A stretch of 64,000 nucleotides of DNA. Source: Phytophthora sp. 'mugwort' (lineage: Eukaryota > Oomycota > Peronosporomycetes > Peronosporales > Peronosporaceae). Location: assembly GCA_033558025.1 (NCBI GenBank), contig JAUCEF010000014.1:620001-684000 (forward strand), written 5' to 3'. Positions 30,356 to 40,150 of the stretch are shown in pieces. Positions within the stretch are counted from its first letter, which is position 1. Each line of letters opens with the position of its first letter. The notes under the pieces were generated by a model that was not told the origin of the DNA, ran no database searches, and worked only from the letters and a program-made list of their open reading frames with translations. The position numbers were made by a program, and so were the translations under genes.

Positions 30356-32641
30356 TTACGCTCCCGATGACGATGGGGATAACCACGATGGTAAGTCGCG
30401 TGAACGTGAGCTCGTGGATGAATGCGAGGTGCAGAAGCTGTCGAGGAGAGAGATTGACTCTTTTGGTGTACTCTGGCCTTCGAGAAGAGGTCCCGGAGCC
30501 CATGTACTGAGGTCATCAATAGTGACTCGTAGTCGCTGTTTCCGTTGAGCAGCGAGCTCTTGCTTTTTGAGCTCTTGCTTCTTGTCCTTCCCATGCAGGA
30601 ATTCCGTCACGAACCCCGCAAATGCACCGAGTTGATTTGGGTGAACGACTTCAATGTCTTCGATGTCTTCCGAGGCGAGATCATCCATAATTGGCGGGTC
30701 AAAGTCGTCCTCCTCGGCCTCAGGAGCTTGGTGGGATCGCGTTGATGTCCAACTATTGCCAATGACGTTGGAGAATAGCTTCGGTGGGAAGGCACACACA
30801 CTGAACACGCAGTAGCTCACACGGCGCACGCATGACACGCACACGCGGTGCTTCTCCACTAGCCCAACGGTCTTCTCTACGTCCTGTAGATCGGAGCACT
30901 TTCGGCAAGTGTAGTGGCCACATAATCTGCAAAAATATTTCTTGCGTAGCATGTTGAAAGATATGTAGCACGTCGCACAGTACGATGCCATGGTGGCCTC
31001 GTCGTCGGAGGTAGGTAACCGAGATAGCGGGTAGTAGCCCAAGCGACGGCGGAGCACAATGGTCTCGAGCAGACATACCTTATTCACCATGGCATGCAAA
31101 AGCTGGACGGCAGACCGAGGCATTTTTGTCTGCCCGTGCTGACCCGTCGATCGGTGGTGGTGCGTCGCGTAGAAGAAAATACGCGTGAATTTCTCGTCCG
31201 AATCTTCCTGGATGACATATCCCGCCAATATTCCTTTCAGTTCCTGATGTAAATCCACTCCATGCTGATTCTGCTGTTGATAATAGCTCTCCTGACTGCT
31301 CGAGGCTGCCGTCGGTGACGACATTGTTACGGAGCTGAACTCGAGTTGGTCGTCTTGCATATCTATTGTCTGCATCACACGTGTGACTGATTTCGTCTCA
31401 ATCTTCTCCTCCAGATAATCCAAGAACGTCATATTGCGTTGCTTCCACACCAGGTGGTGCTTTTGCATGAGGGATATTGCATTCAGTTTCAACTTGGCAG
31501 ACCGCAACGGTGGTATCGTAGCACTAGACGACATTTCACTAATTCGCCATGCAGCGGGTTCCGAGGCTCGTCGGGCTTCTGCGCGTGAGCGCAAGGCGGC
31601 ACTGGTACCCCCAACGTATGAATCGCAATCCACGCTGCGAACATTGACACCGTAGACATACTGATCGCCAAAAATCGCCTCCATGCTGCGGTGGAACTCC
31701 GTCTCGTTATCCGTAGAAAACACGCTCATGATCTCGCGGAGACTGCACGGCAAGTTCATCTTGGCCACGACGCTGTACTGATCCTTTGCCTTGCTGACGG
31801 ACTCGAACATCTGACAGTCGGGCTTTGACCGTGCCATCCGCTTCCACCTCCCTACCATCACCTGCCGCTTTGACACGACCTCAAGCTGCTTCTTCGCTCG
31901 TCGGGCAACCGCCACCAAAGTGTCATCTGTTAGCACTGCTGAGGTTGAGAACGTCTGCGAAGACATTAACCCTTGCTCCAACGCTACGGCTGCACCTGCC
32001 GCTGCTTCACTCGGTGCATTGGACGATACTGACGACACCGACCTAAAACTCCTGTTGTGTTCGGGGACAGCCCCAAAGTACTTTCGAACCAACTTCTCTC
32101 TTGTAAGATACGTGCCCCCATTGGACGCAGCAGAGTTCGTTCGCTGGGCTTGAACCTGTGCTGGGGCTCGAGTCACTGGGATCACGGGCCTGTTAGGCTG
32201 AAAAAGTGGCTGCTGAGACAGCTGCCTCCTCCTGCTTGGTAGCGCGTTGGCGCGACCCTCCGACTTGCTCGTCACGAGCTTCGGAGGCAGCGTCACGAAC
32301 CGCAACATCGAGGACGGAGCTGCTGGCGCTAAAGCATAGGTCTCTTCATCCTCAGTATCGGGTACGAATCTCTGTCTGGCCGTGCGAACCTGCTCTTGCT
32401 CCTGCCGCTCATGCAGTTTCTGGATCTTGTGCATGGCCTTAAGTCGCTGTAGCTCTGCAGGCGATGGTGTCGGTTGCTCGTCCTTGTTGCATGTGTTGTT
32501 GCTCATCGTCTTTTGACTGTAAGGGACTCGGCGCTTCTTCTGGGCACGAGTGAGAGTGAGCGCCACACGAACACTCGGGACATGGCTGCGCGCTGGCTCC
32601 AGCGAAGCCGCCGGTTTTCTCGGCGGCGACGCTTCCGACAT
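30356..32641 (-). CDS. FYVE-type zinc finger protein with START-like region
   Basis: Single-exon 761-aa protein. After a disordered N-terminus, a START-like region typical of oomycete START-FYVE proteins lies around 265-480 (NLPCSLREIMSVFSTD, EFHRSMEAIFGDQYVYGV). A FYVE-type finger follows at about 555-612: CATC, then RKKYFCRLCGHYTCRKCS, then CVSC. The basic patch is RKKYFCRLCG instead of the classic R(R/K)HHCR, and the WxxD motif is not seen, so PI3P binding may be weak. The tail is acidic, then Lys/Gln-rich. Oomycetes have many such proteins, thought to act on endosomal membranes. ATG 32641 is the first in frame; ATG 32506 (MSNNTCNKDE) is a plausible alternative because the preceding 45 residues are not informative. 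Confidence 0.8.
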   Translation of the reverse strand: MSEASPPRKPAASLEPARSHVPSVRVALTLTRAQKKRRVPYSQKTMSNNTCNKDEQPTPSPAELQRLKAMHKIQKLHERQEQEQVRTARQRFVPDTEDEETYALAPAAPSSMLRFVTLPPKLVTSKSEGRANALPSRRRQLSQQPLFQPNRPVIPVTRAPAQVQAQRTNSAASNGGTYLTREKLVRKYFGAVPEHNRSFRSVSSVSSNAPSEAAAGAAVALEQGLMSSQTFSTSAVLTDDTLVAVARRAKKQLEVVSKRQVMVGRWKRMARSKPDCQMFESVSKAKDQYSVVAKMNLPCSLREIMSVFSTDNETEFHRSMEAIFGDQYVYGVNVRSVDCDSYVGGTSAALRSRAEARRASEPAAWRISEMSSSATIPPLRSAKLKLNAISLMQKHHLVWKQRNMTFLDYLEEKIETKSVTRVMQTIDMQDDQLEFSSVTMSSPTAASSSQESYYQQQNQHGVDLHQELKGILAGYVIQEDSDEKFTRIFFYATHHHRSTGQHGQTKMPRSAVQLLHAMVNKVCLLETIVLRRRLGYYPLSRLPTSDDEATMASYCATCYISFNMLRKKYFCRLCGHYTCRKCSDLQDVEKTVGLVEKHRVCVSCVRRVSYCVFSVCAFPPKLFSNVIGNSWTSTRSHQAPEAEEDDFDPPIMDDLASEDIEDIEVVHPNQLGAFAGFVTEFLHGKDKKQELKKQELAAQRKQRLRVTIDDLSTWAPGPLLEGQSTPKESISLLDSFCTSHSSTSSRSRDLPSWLSPSSSGA

Positions 32642-34043
32642 GCTAGGACGTTGTCGAGTGAGGAAAGTGACGAGAGTGATTGCGGAAGAAAGGTCGAAAG
32701 GATACCTTGGGTACCCATCTTGTAAATACTATTCAGCTTCAACTTCAACCTTAGAGGTTGAGTATGGCAAATTTGTGTGACAAACGTAGTGAATGGCTAG
32801 CATTATAATTTAATGTTTCAAGACGAATCATATAGGATTGACTATGGAAACAATATGTAGTAGACACCATGAACGGCTATAATTGCAATACTGGACAATC
32901 AAACAGAAAGTACGTAGCGAGTGAGTCGCAGGATGGTAGACAGCGAAACGATAGAATGTTGAGTTCAGTTCGCTTTGGGCTCAGCTATGGTCTATATGTA
33001 TATGTACCTCTTGGAGTATGGAGCTCCTAACGCCCTGTGCATGTAGGACTGTCTTGCATGGTTGGGTCGCTGGGACTGATTAGTGCCAGTTGTCTGCATA
33101 GGGCTGACCTTGTCGCTGACCTTGTCGCAGCGGACAACGGGCTGCTTTGAATCAGGGGACAGTCAAGGGACAGGCGGAAGTTGAAATGGGTTTGCTTTTC
33201 CCTTCGTTCGAGTCGAGGGCCCACACGATATTGCCGATGGTATTGGGCCCATTCTTGCCATGGAGCCTATGTATATACAGAACATGTATATTTAATATGG
33301 AATGCTGGAATATGGTATGCCTGAATCTGAAGTAGTCAGTCGTCCGTTACGTCTGGATTGGATACCCTACATACTGTTTGTTCAGCACGCGCGCACGTAT
33401 TGGATACGTGCGTCACTTACTGCACTACGGTCACGACTAGCGTGAGGCGCCACGCATGCCAAAAAAAAACTCCATGCTAAAACGACTCGCAGTCTTTGGA
33501 CTCACGCCTCGAAGCTCGAAGCAGGGGCACGGTATTGCCGAGGAACCCAACCGACAGCGCATCGCTAGAAGATTTGCAGGACTTAGCTCGACGACTCGTC
33601 GGACGAGCACCGTTCCTAGACCGTATCAAAACAATACGAAGCCCCTGGACAAGAGTACGATGTAATTTGGCATGGGAATAACCTTGAATTTGTGCTGAAA
33701 GATCGCCGTTCGGTTTTTTTTTTTTACGACAGTAAGAGTCCAACCGAAAGAGATTCGACGTAGTGCAGTCACATTCCGCCAGTAGTATCCCTATATATCG
33801 AAGTTTGGGAGAAAATGCTGCTGTATCTGAGGTTTCCGGTTCACTCGAGCAGCGGAGACCGTGCCACGAGCGCCTGTGTATTAAGCCTACCATTCATTGG
33901 TCCGACCTTGCTCGGTTGCCTCAATGCCAGCTGAAAGATTCAGTCGTCGAGTGACGCATGGACTGCCGCCAGGATAAGCGTTTTCGGGCTGTAGATATGA
34001 AGGGGGAGACAGCGCGTGCAATTGGACAAAATTCGAGCACAGC
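32642..34043. other. Intergenic, no gene seen
   Basis: About 1.4 kb between the divergent starts of the FYVE gene and the LpxC-like gene. It has homopolymer runs (A near 33464, T near 33714) and a short pyrimidine-rich section. I find no coding frame with recognisable features. Confidence 0.5.
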
Positions 34044-34985
34044 ATGAGCCGATGGCAGCGTACGCTCAGGCAGCCGCTGCGCTTCGAGGGCGTGGGGCTT
34101 CACTCCGGCGACCTGGTGGCGATCCGCGTCCTACCTGCGCCTACAAATTCGGGCATCGTCTTCTACACTGGCGCTCAGAGCCGCGCCATCCCCGCTCTCA
34201 TCGCGAATGTGGATGCACGCAAGAGCCAACTGTGCACGCAGCTCACAGTCAATGGCTCGAGTGTATCGACTGTCGAGCATCTGATGGCCGCGTTAGTGGC
34301 GTCTCGCATCACTAACGCTTTCGTGGACTTTGAAGGCAATAGTCAACACTCCAGTGTCGAGCTGCCGGTGCTGGACGGCAGCAGTTTCGACTACATGGAC
34401 GGGATCCGCCGCGTGCGTGTCGACGAGCAAAAGGGCGCAGTACTCAAGTACCTGCGCATCATGCGACCAGTTCAAGTTCTCAAGCAGGACAAGGCGGCGT
34501 GGCTGCTTCCGATGCCCGACGACATTAGCAGTTCTTCGTCATCATCGCAAGCTCCGACACTGCAGATGTCGGTGCAAGTAAACTTTGCGCACAAGCAGCT
34601 GGGCACAACGTTCTGTCGCTTCGCATTGGGGTGTGATCCGGACTCGACGCTAGACATGTTCCATCGTGAGATCGCATCGGCTCGCACCTTCACGTTCGAA
34701 GAGGAGATCGAGTGGATGCAAGCGAATGGCTTGGTACGAGGCGGATCCCTGGACAACGCCGTCGTATTCGCCAAAGACGGTAAATCCACCGTCTTGAACA
34801 ACGACGGACTCCGTTTCCCCGACGAGTGGACGCGTCACAAGATGTTGGATTGTATCGGCGATATCGGTCTGGCAGGTCTCCCGCTGCACGGATATTTCTT
34901 CGCGACGAGTCCGGGCCACGCATTGACCCACGAGCTGCTTCGAGAGCTGTTCAGAGACCCCAATAATTACGAAAAAGTATCGTAA
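34044..34985 (+). CDS. lpxC: LpxC-like UDP-3-O-acyl-GlcNAc deacetylase
   Basis: Single-exon 313-aa protein. LpxC is the zinc deacetylase that makes the committed step of lipid A synthesis. Family marks in order: FEGVGLHSG, TVEHLMAAL (E78, H79), ELPVLDGSS, ASARTFTFEEE, NAVVF, RHKMLDCIGDIGLAG (H265, D269) and SPGHALTHELL (H292). The zinc ligands H79, H265 and D269, the base E78 and the helper H292 are all present, so the enzyme looks active. A Ser-rich loop (about 156-170) is an insertion. Plants have LpxC homologues that act in mitochondria; here the N-terminus (MSRWQRTLRQPLRF) is short and basic and could be part of a targeting signal. There is no LPS in oomycetes, so the product is probably a lipid-A-like precursor. 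Confidence 0.92.
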   Translation: MSRWQRTLRQPLRFEGVGLHSGDLVAIRVLPAPTNSGIVFYTGAQSRAIPALIANVDARKSQLCTQLTVNGSSVSTVEHLMAALVASRITNAFVDFEGNSQHSSVELPVLDGSSFDYMDGIRRVRVDEQKGAVLKYLRIMRPVQVLKQDKAAWLLPMPDDISSSSSSSQAPTLQMSVQVNFAHKQLGTTFCRFALGCDPDSTLDMFHREIASARTFTFEEEIEWMQANGLVRGGSLDNAVVFAKDGKSTVLNNDGLRFPDEWTRHKMLDCIGDIGLAGLPLHGYFFATSPGHALTHELLRELFRDPNNYEKVS

Positions 34986-35109
34986 AAAGCAACAGAGGAA
35001 AGAACCAACACAAAATAACGACGTGATATTACTGAATACTTCAAGGGCTTGCACTGCTGTTGATTGCGGACAGGGAGGCGGTGCCTGACGTTAAGGCAGC
35101 ACTCGGCGT

Positions 35110-35446
35110 CTACTTGTCGTGGTACGAGTTGACGGCGTTCGAGTGCAGACTCGAAATGAATTTGCGGTGCGATCGCCACTCGGAACGGTCCTTAAGCGCC
35201 ATCTCCGGGTGCTTGCGGACCTCGCGGTCCCACTTGACATCGGGGCTTGTCGTTAGATGGCGTACGCCTGCCGACACGCACATGACAGTGGCCACACCCA
35301 TAGCGGCGAGCAGCGGGTACGTCTGCGGCACATACGACAACAAATGAGCACCATGTTGAAGTGAAGGAGGTGGAGGAGGGCAGACGACTTACGGAGGGAT
35401 CGCTAAGCCACACGGAGCCTTTTTTCGCAGCAACTCGGGCGACCAT
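35110..35446 (-). CDS. B12D/MLRQ (NDUFA4-like) small protein; complement(join(35110..35322,35393..35446))
   Basis: Two exons with a 70-nt intron (GTAAGT..GCAG) give 88 aa. Exon 1 is MVARVAAKKGSVWLSDPS. Exon 2 begins TYPLLAAMGVATVMC, a membrane helix with the PLxxAxG pattern of the B12D/MLRQ family, followed by VRHLTTSPDVKWDREVR and a polar tail. MLRQ/NDUFA4 proteins sit in the inner mitochondrial membrane with respiratory complexes, and B12D is the plant equivalent. Convergent with the LpxC-like gene (stops about 125 bp apart). ATG 35446 is chosen because it gives a family-like N-terminus. Confidence 0.8.
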
Positions 35447-35688
35447 TGTGAGAATTGGATTGAGGGTCTCGGACTTTGCTTGATTGTTTGAAGGAAGATT
35501 GGGAAATGAGGAAGATAGCAGTCCGTAGAGGAAGGCTCCTGTCAAATAGGAGCCTTCCGCGCTTTTCGCCTACTTCAACAAGGATGCTTCATATGGAGGT
35601 TTGTATGATGAAAGTAGTGTGCGCGTTGTGTATGGCAAAACCGCCGTTAAACGGACCGCTGGAAGCATCAATCCGCCGCACGCAAGCC

Positions 35689-35815
35689 AGCTGGAAGAGC
35701 ACTTCAACCTTAATAAAGTTTAAGGTTTAGACAGCTGGAAGAGCACTTCAACGTTAATAAAGTTTAAGGTTTATAATAATTCAACGTTGATAAAGTACGG
35801 GTAGGTTTATAATAT
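35689..35815. repeat. Tandem repeat, about 43-44 bp unit, two full and one partial copy
   Basis: AGCTGGAAGAGCACTTCAAC starts near 35689 and again near 35733, each followed by (C/G)TTAATAAAGTTTAAGGTTTA. A third, diverged part-copy (TTCAACGTTGATAAAGTACG) follows at about 35780. The first two copies differ at very few positions, so the expansion is recent. Confidence 0.8.
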
Positions 35816-36387
35816 GTTGTTGCCTCTATAACTTTTTAAAGTGATAGGTTGACGGTCAACTGTCGTCGCCGTGCATTAAGCTGAAGTGCTTTTCTGGGCC
35901 TTGATGATGCTGAGACCGACCGTGACTGGCATACGCTGGCAACCAAGTTGCGACCCTACGTTCATGTGACCTCGCCCACGAGGTAGGCTCCATTAATGTA
36001 GAAGACTCCTGAAAAAATTACTCCTAATGCATTCGCAAATTTTGTTATTAATTAGTAACTCTTTGATCAGAAGATGTTTTAATATTAATTACCAGTGCTG
36101 ATAGTAAATTCAATATTTTTCAGACAACACACCACGAAATTAGCATTGATTACTACGACTACAACTGTAGTATCAGATTCGCTCTCATGAACGCTACGTT
36201 GGTTGCCATTTATTTAAAAAGTTCACATGGTAACGATGCGGATATTGGACAGCTTTCGTACAGTTTTAAGCGCGAGCACGAAGGCGGAGTAGATAACCTC
36301 GCAGCAGAAATACGTCGTTTTACGTTTGATTGGCTGGTGTTGTAGGGAGTTATCCACGAAACAGGATTAGTTGCCTGTTTCCAGCCA

Positions 36388-36567
36388 ACTACATGTAGCG
36401 TATTCGAGGCTGTTTCCTAAACACAGGTTTACTACTTCGAAGTATCTATTTGACGGGTTGAACACGGCCGCCGCGCTGTTACATGGCCAACCCCGCAAGA
36501 ATTTAAATTTCGCTTACGCTGTGATCACACTACATGTAGTACTTATACTACGGTAGTACTTCGAAGT
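36388..36567. repeat. Paired palindromes CTACATGTAG and ACTTCGAAGT, present twice
   Basis: CTACATGTAG occurs at 36389-36398 and 36530-36539 (the second within the perfect 12-mer ACTACATGTAGT). ACTTCGAAGT occurs at 36434-36443 and 36558-36567. In both cases the order is CTACATGTAG then ACTTCGAAGT. Between the last two lies another inverted word, ACTACGGTAGT. Could be ends of a small non-autonomous element or a dyad-rich regulatory block. Confidence 0.5.
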
Positions 36568-36808
36568 GCAGTAGTTATCAGAAGAAAATGTATTCCTTGC
36601 ACTGTCGAATGTTCACTTTCGAGAACTACGAGCTGACAGCGCTGAGTTCTTGCAAAGAGATGCACTTCTTTCCGGTCCATTATGCTTCCAGAAACGACTG
36701 TGTGAGTCCAATAGTCGTCGGATGCAACGGTAGCAAAAAGTGCGGAGCTCCAATAATCTAGCCAGAACGACCCGTCAGCCTTCGAAGTAGACAAAACATC
36801 GATCTAGA

Positions 36809-37641
36809 TCAACTGGTTAAGGTCCCCACCTGGTGTCGAAACTCTCCGGGCAGCTCAGTCTCCTCAATCATCACGAGACCGTCGTTCGGGTAGTTGTGCT
36901 GGTTAAACGGATTTAAGCAGAGTTTTCCAGCTAGCACCAGCGGGTAGCACCTTTTTGGCAGCTTTCCTAGCCGTTTGTCCAAATCTTCAGCGCTCAATGC
37001 CACCAACTCCTCAGCTGCCACGCCCCCATATCCAGCTATTCCAACATATTTCTTCATTGACTTGTGGTACCGGATCCTTTGCCCCCCCCAAAAAAAGAGT
37101 TAGAATCCCCCGAATTGCCCTATTATGCCCCGAGCACGGACCTTCTTACCCTCGATTGGGCGGCGCCAGCATCACCAGCTTGGACTTGGTGTAGTTCCAA
37201 TCTACTGATCGAAACGCCTCCTGTCAAGACCCCGAAATTAGAATTCTGTCAAAGATTCGCACCGAAATTAAGGAACCTTCACTCACCCGCAGCACCAGCG
37301 CACCATATCCGTGCGTCACGAAGTTAATAGCCATGTCGGTCGTGTGTGGCTTCTGGCTCTTCAAGAACTGGGCAAGCTCTAAGGGCAAACACGGTATCCG
37401 AAATTAGCAGCATGTATGAACGTTAATATCCGAAACGAAGTGTTCCACCTTGGCCCGACGTGGCGAGGTCCTGCGCGCGCGGCCTGAAGCGGAAGGGCTG
37501 CACGTCGTAGCCGCGAACCACGCGCAGGTACGTCTCTAGTGGTCGCAGCGGTAGCGCCCCGCCGTAAAGGTCGTGCACCGTCACCAGCACGCCCTTCGCC
37601 AGCTGCACCGCCCCACGCCGGTCGATCGCCGCGCTCGCCAT
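36809..37641 (-). CDS. Alpha/beta-hydrolase-like protein with the nucleophile Ser replaced; complement(join(36809..37076,37150..37220,37287..37378,37449..37641))
   Basis: Four exons with three short introns, all GT..AG and phase-consistent, give 207 aa. It resembles lipase-type alpha/beta-hydrolases of the kind with a V[TG]HSxGG elbow: an early strand VLVTVHDLYGG, then INFVTHGYGALVLR, KLVMLAPPNRG, and a late NDGLVMIEET where the Asp region lies. The nucleophile elbow reads T-H-G-Y-G: Gly88 stands where Ser is expected. The oxyanion-side HG is also HD. An intact reading frame with correct splicing and lost catalytic Ser suggests a pseudoenzyme under some constraint, or a very recent loss. Starts 137 bp from the divergent PRP38 gene. 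The 3' end could continue in a further exon. Confidence 0.7.
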
Positions 37642-37778
37642 GCTCCCCAGTTGTCGGGTACGTTGCAGTTTTCTAACAGCCCCTCTTTAAAACGATGTTA
37701 TCAACTTCATCCGGTATATTTTCGAAAACAAAAATAACGTCACAGGCCATACTGGTTGTGGCAGCAACTTGCTGCACC

Positions 37779-38387
37779 ATGAACGCGACAGACCCTGGCG
37801 CGCAGAGCGTGCACGGCGTGAACCCGCAGACGCTCGTGGAGAAGATTATGCGCAACCGCATATACGCAAGCGTGTACTGGAAGGAGCAGTGCTTCGGGTT
37901 GACGGCCGAGACGCTTGTAGACAAGGCCGTGGAGCTGCGCGAGGTGGGCGGCACTTTCGGCGGGAACCAGCAGCCCACACCCTTCCTCTGTCTGTTGCTC
38001 AAGATGTTGCAGCTGCAGCCAGAGCTGGAGGTCGCGCGGCAGTTCATTGAGAATGAAGACTACAAGTACGTGACGGTGCTCGGGGCAGTCTACTTGCGGC
38101 TTGTGGCCAAGCCTCTGGCAGTTTACACATTACTGGAGCCGCTGCTGAGCGACTACCGCAAGATCCGCAAGCGCAACGTCCTTGGCTGGGAGATCACCCA
38201 CGTGGACGAGGTAGCGGATGCGCTGCTCCATGAAGAGTTTTACATGGACTTGGCCCTTCCGAGGTTGATGGACAGGGAGCTGCTGGAGAGGAACGAGGGC
38301 TTGCTGCCCAGGAAGAGTCCGTTGGAGGACGAGCTGGATGCGGACAGTGATAGTATTAGTAGTGATAGTGAAGAAGAGAAGGAGTGA
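37779..38387 (+). CDS. PRP38: Pre-mRNA-splicing factor PRP38
   Basis: Single-exon 202-aa protein. PRP38 is a tri-snRNP component needed to activate the spliceosome. Matches the family from the N-terminus: SVHGVNPQTLVEKI, YWKEQCFGLTAETLVDKA, ELREVGGTFGG, PTPFLCLLLKMLQ, FIENEDYKYV, EPLLSDYRKIR and HVDEVADALLHEE. The C-terminus is a short acidic Ser/Asp/Glu tail in place of the Arg/Ser-rich tail of animal PRP38. I start at ATG 37779 (MNATDPGAQSVHG), which fits the family. The open frame upstream reads hydrophobic residues and an ATG at 37695, probably 5' UTR. Divergent from the hydrolase gene, with a shared 137-bp promoter. Confidence 0.93.
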   Translation: MNATDPGAQSVHGVNPQTLVEKIMRNRIYASVYWKEQCFGLTAETLVDKAVELREVGGTFGGNQQPTPFLCLLLKMLQLQPELEVARQFIENEDYKYVTVLGAVYLRLVAKPLAVYTLLEPLLSDYRKIRKRNVLGWEITHVDEVADALLHEEFYMDLALPRLMDRELLERNEGLLPRKSPLEDELDADSDSISSDSEEEKE

Positions 38388-39690
38388 GGCCCAATGCGAG
38401 AGTTTCGCGATGGTAGAAGTGAAGCCGATGAGTTTTTCACTTACAGGACCATGTAAGTGGCCGTCGAGCTCAACGCTCGAGACAAGGCGGTATCGGAAGT
38501 TGGGTTGCAGATACAATAATGCCTTGACAAGATCTGTGTTGAATGGTAAGCGCTAGCGCGTGACGACCAATGAAATGGAGTTTGGTATGAATTACACGCC
38601 GCTCATGGATGGAAGCAGCGCGGAGTTTGGGTAGCGCAGCAACAAACCAACGAAATAACCAGAACTCAGCTCCGTGCGGCTCACAAGCTGCAGAAGACCG
38701 CGGCGATCGGCCTTCGTCATAGGTCTGGGTCTGTTAATTTTAACGAAGGCTTACAGTGCCTACAAATTAATATTGACTAATACCATTGATATTTTCTTTT
38801 CACTCATAAAATTATTATTCGTTGGCATCATAATGTACTACTTAGTAGTATTTTAATAAAAATGATAGAAAGCGATTAAAGTCACAATGGTAATAAATGG
38901 CTTTGCCGGTAAGAAAAACTCGCAACGTAATTATTTAAATATCTTCTTTCTGTTTGGGGCGTGTGCCTGTAACCCCGCGTCGACACTGGAATCGCTCATG
39001 CTGATGGCTTCACTTGGAACTCTATACGCGACGGAGATGGCGACGGCGTTTCCGGACTGCTTGCGGACTGGCGAGCATTGGAAACATTTGTAATGTGGAC
39101 TACATTTTTAATCCTTATAAATTTCAAGTCAGGAAAGAGCCGGATACAATCCGGAAGTATACTGACGCGGTGTGGCACACACCATGCGCAGTTTTGAACT
39201 TGCCGAAGATAAGCTTTCAGTCACTACGTCAAGTGTGTCGTCGTTGCCTCTTGTCAGCAGGCACTAGCCGTAGGTGCTGGAGGGTTGCGCGTAGACTGCG
39301 GAAGTCGAGGACTCCAGCGTACTGCCGAAACTGCCTTCTTGAGTATGATTGCGGACCCGCAGATGTTTCGTAATCTTGTACGAAATGCACCCATTTCCGG
39401 GCAACAACACAGTCATAGCAAGAGTGGCGCCGCATCCCGTCTTCAGCCGTGGTGCCCGTTCTTCGTTTTAATCCTCTTTCACTTCTTGGCCCACCCGTGC
39501 GATCAGAGCAACTTCTTGTAGTAGTCACCAAACGCTTTGGGGATAATCTCCGTTCCCCCCATTTCGTCTTCGCCCGACACACCTAGTTGCGAGCTGTATT
39601 CTTCCCCGCTCTTGCGACTGCTGTACATATGGAAGCTCTGTGCTTAGTATTGCTTCAAGCACGCAAAACAATCCTGCCAGGTCCCCATGC
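38388..39690. other. Start of a transposon-rich gap, mostly unrecognised
   Basis: Between PRP38 and the MULE relic. It contains the ABCG fragment at 38542 and AT-rich sequence near 38730-38950. Short open frames around 38887-39093 and 39014-39373 have no family signature. I see nothing else. Confidence 0.45.
38542..38616 (+). pseudogene. Fragment of an ABCG/PDR NBD1
   Basis: About 75 bp that in one frame read NGKR, stop, RVTTNEMEFGMNYTPLMD. In the complete transporters the signature-to-Walker B stretch is GGERKRVTTGEMEFGTKYVTLMD (positions 4735-4803 in copy 2). The DNA is also close (CGCGTGACGACC is identical). It has a TAG and several substitutions. No further ABCG sequence is seen on either side, so it is an isolated scrap, possibly carried in by a transposon. 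Confidence 0.7.
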
Positions 39691-39699
39691 CATGTCTCC

Positions 39700-40150
39700 A
39701 TCGGAGGTGCAGTAATTCGGAAATCAGGGTCGCTTTTCGTGGACAATGAAGGACGACATGGAGGCTTTCAAGGAGACCAACCCCACCTGGGATCGGATTC
39801 GGGTGATTATGATCGACAAATTCTTTGGTGAGATGAGCCTCCTGGAGAAGGAGTTTCCGCTGATCCGCGTGCTAATATGTCACTTTCACCTACAAAACCA
39901 TTACAGACTGATATGATCAAGGCTATTTACAGTGGTCGTAATGCGGTTGCTGTTGACCGCATCGAATGGGTCGCTGTGTGGACATGATGGCAAAGGCGCA
40001 GGACGAGGTCGAGTATGAACGAAGGTTCCGGTACATGTACTACATCCTCAATGGGTTTGATGAGAAAGGAGAACTTCCGGAGTCCAATCATCCCCTTTTA
40101 ATATATATCGTATGTAATGGGCGGAAGTGCAAAGCGAAGTGGACGGTCTA
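39700..40150 (+). pseudogene. Mutator-like (MULE) transposase relic
   Basis: One frame reads DDMEAFKETNPTWDRIRVIM then IDKFFGEMSLLEKEFPLIR and VLICHFHLQNH. This is the MULE transposase core: the Asp in VIMIDK and the C..H pair in CHFH are family marks. After a stop and a frame change near 39915-39970 a second part reads MMAKAQDEVEYERRFRYMYY and NHPLLIY, which fits the region downstream of the core. Broken by stops, no TIRs identified. Confidence 0.65.

Larger units (their letters stand above)
35447..36808. other. Repeat-bearing intergenic gap, no gene seen
   Basis: About 1.36 kb, AT-rich in the middle. It contains a 43-bp tandem repeat at 35689 and a cluster of perfect short palindromes at 36388-36567. 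No coding frame supported. Confidence 0.55.

Noticed and set aside
38887..39373. Possible small genes after PRP38
   Set aside because: Short frames without family marks inside a decayed repeat region.
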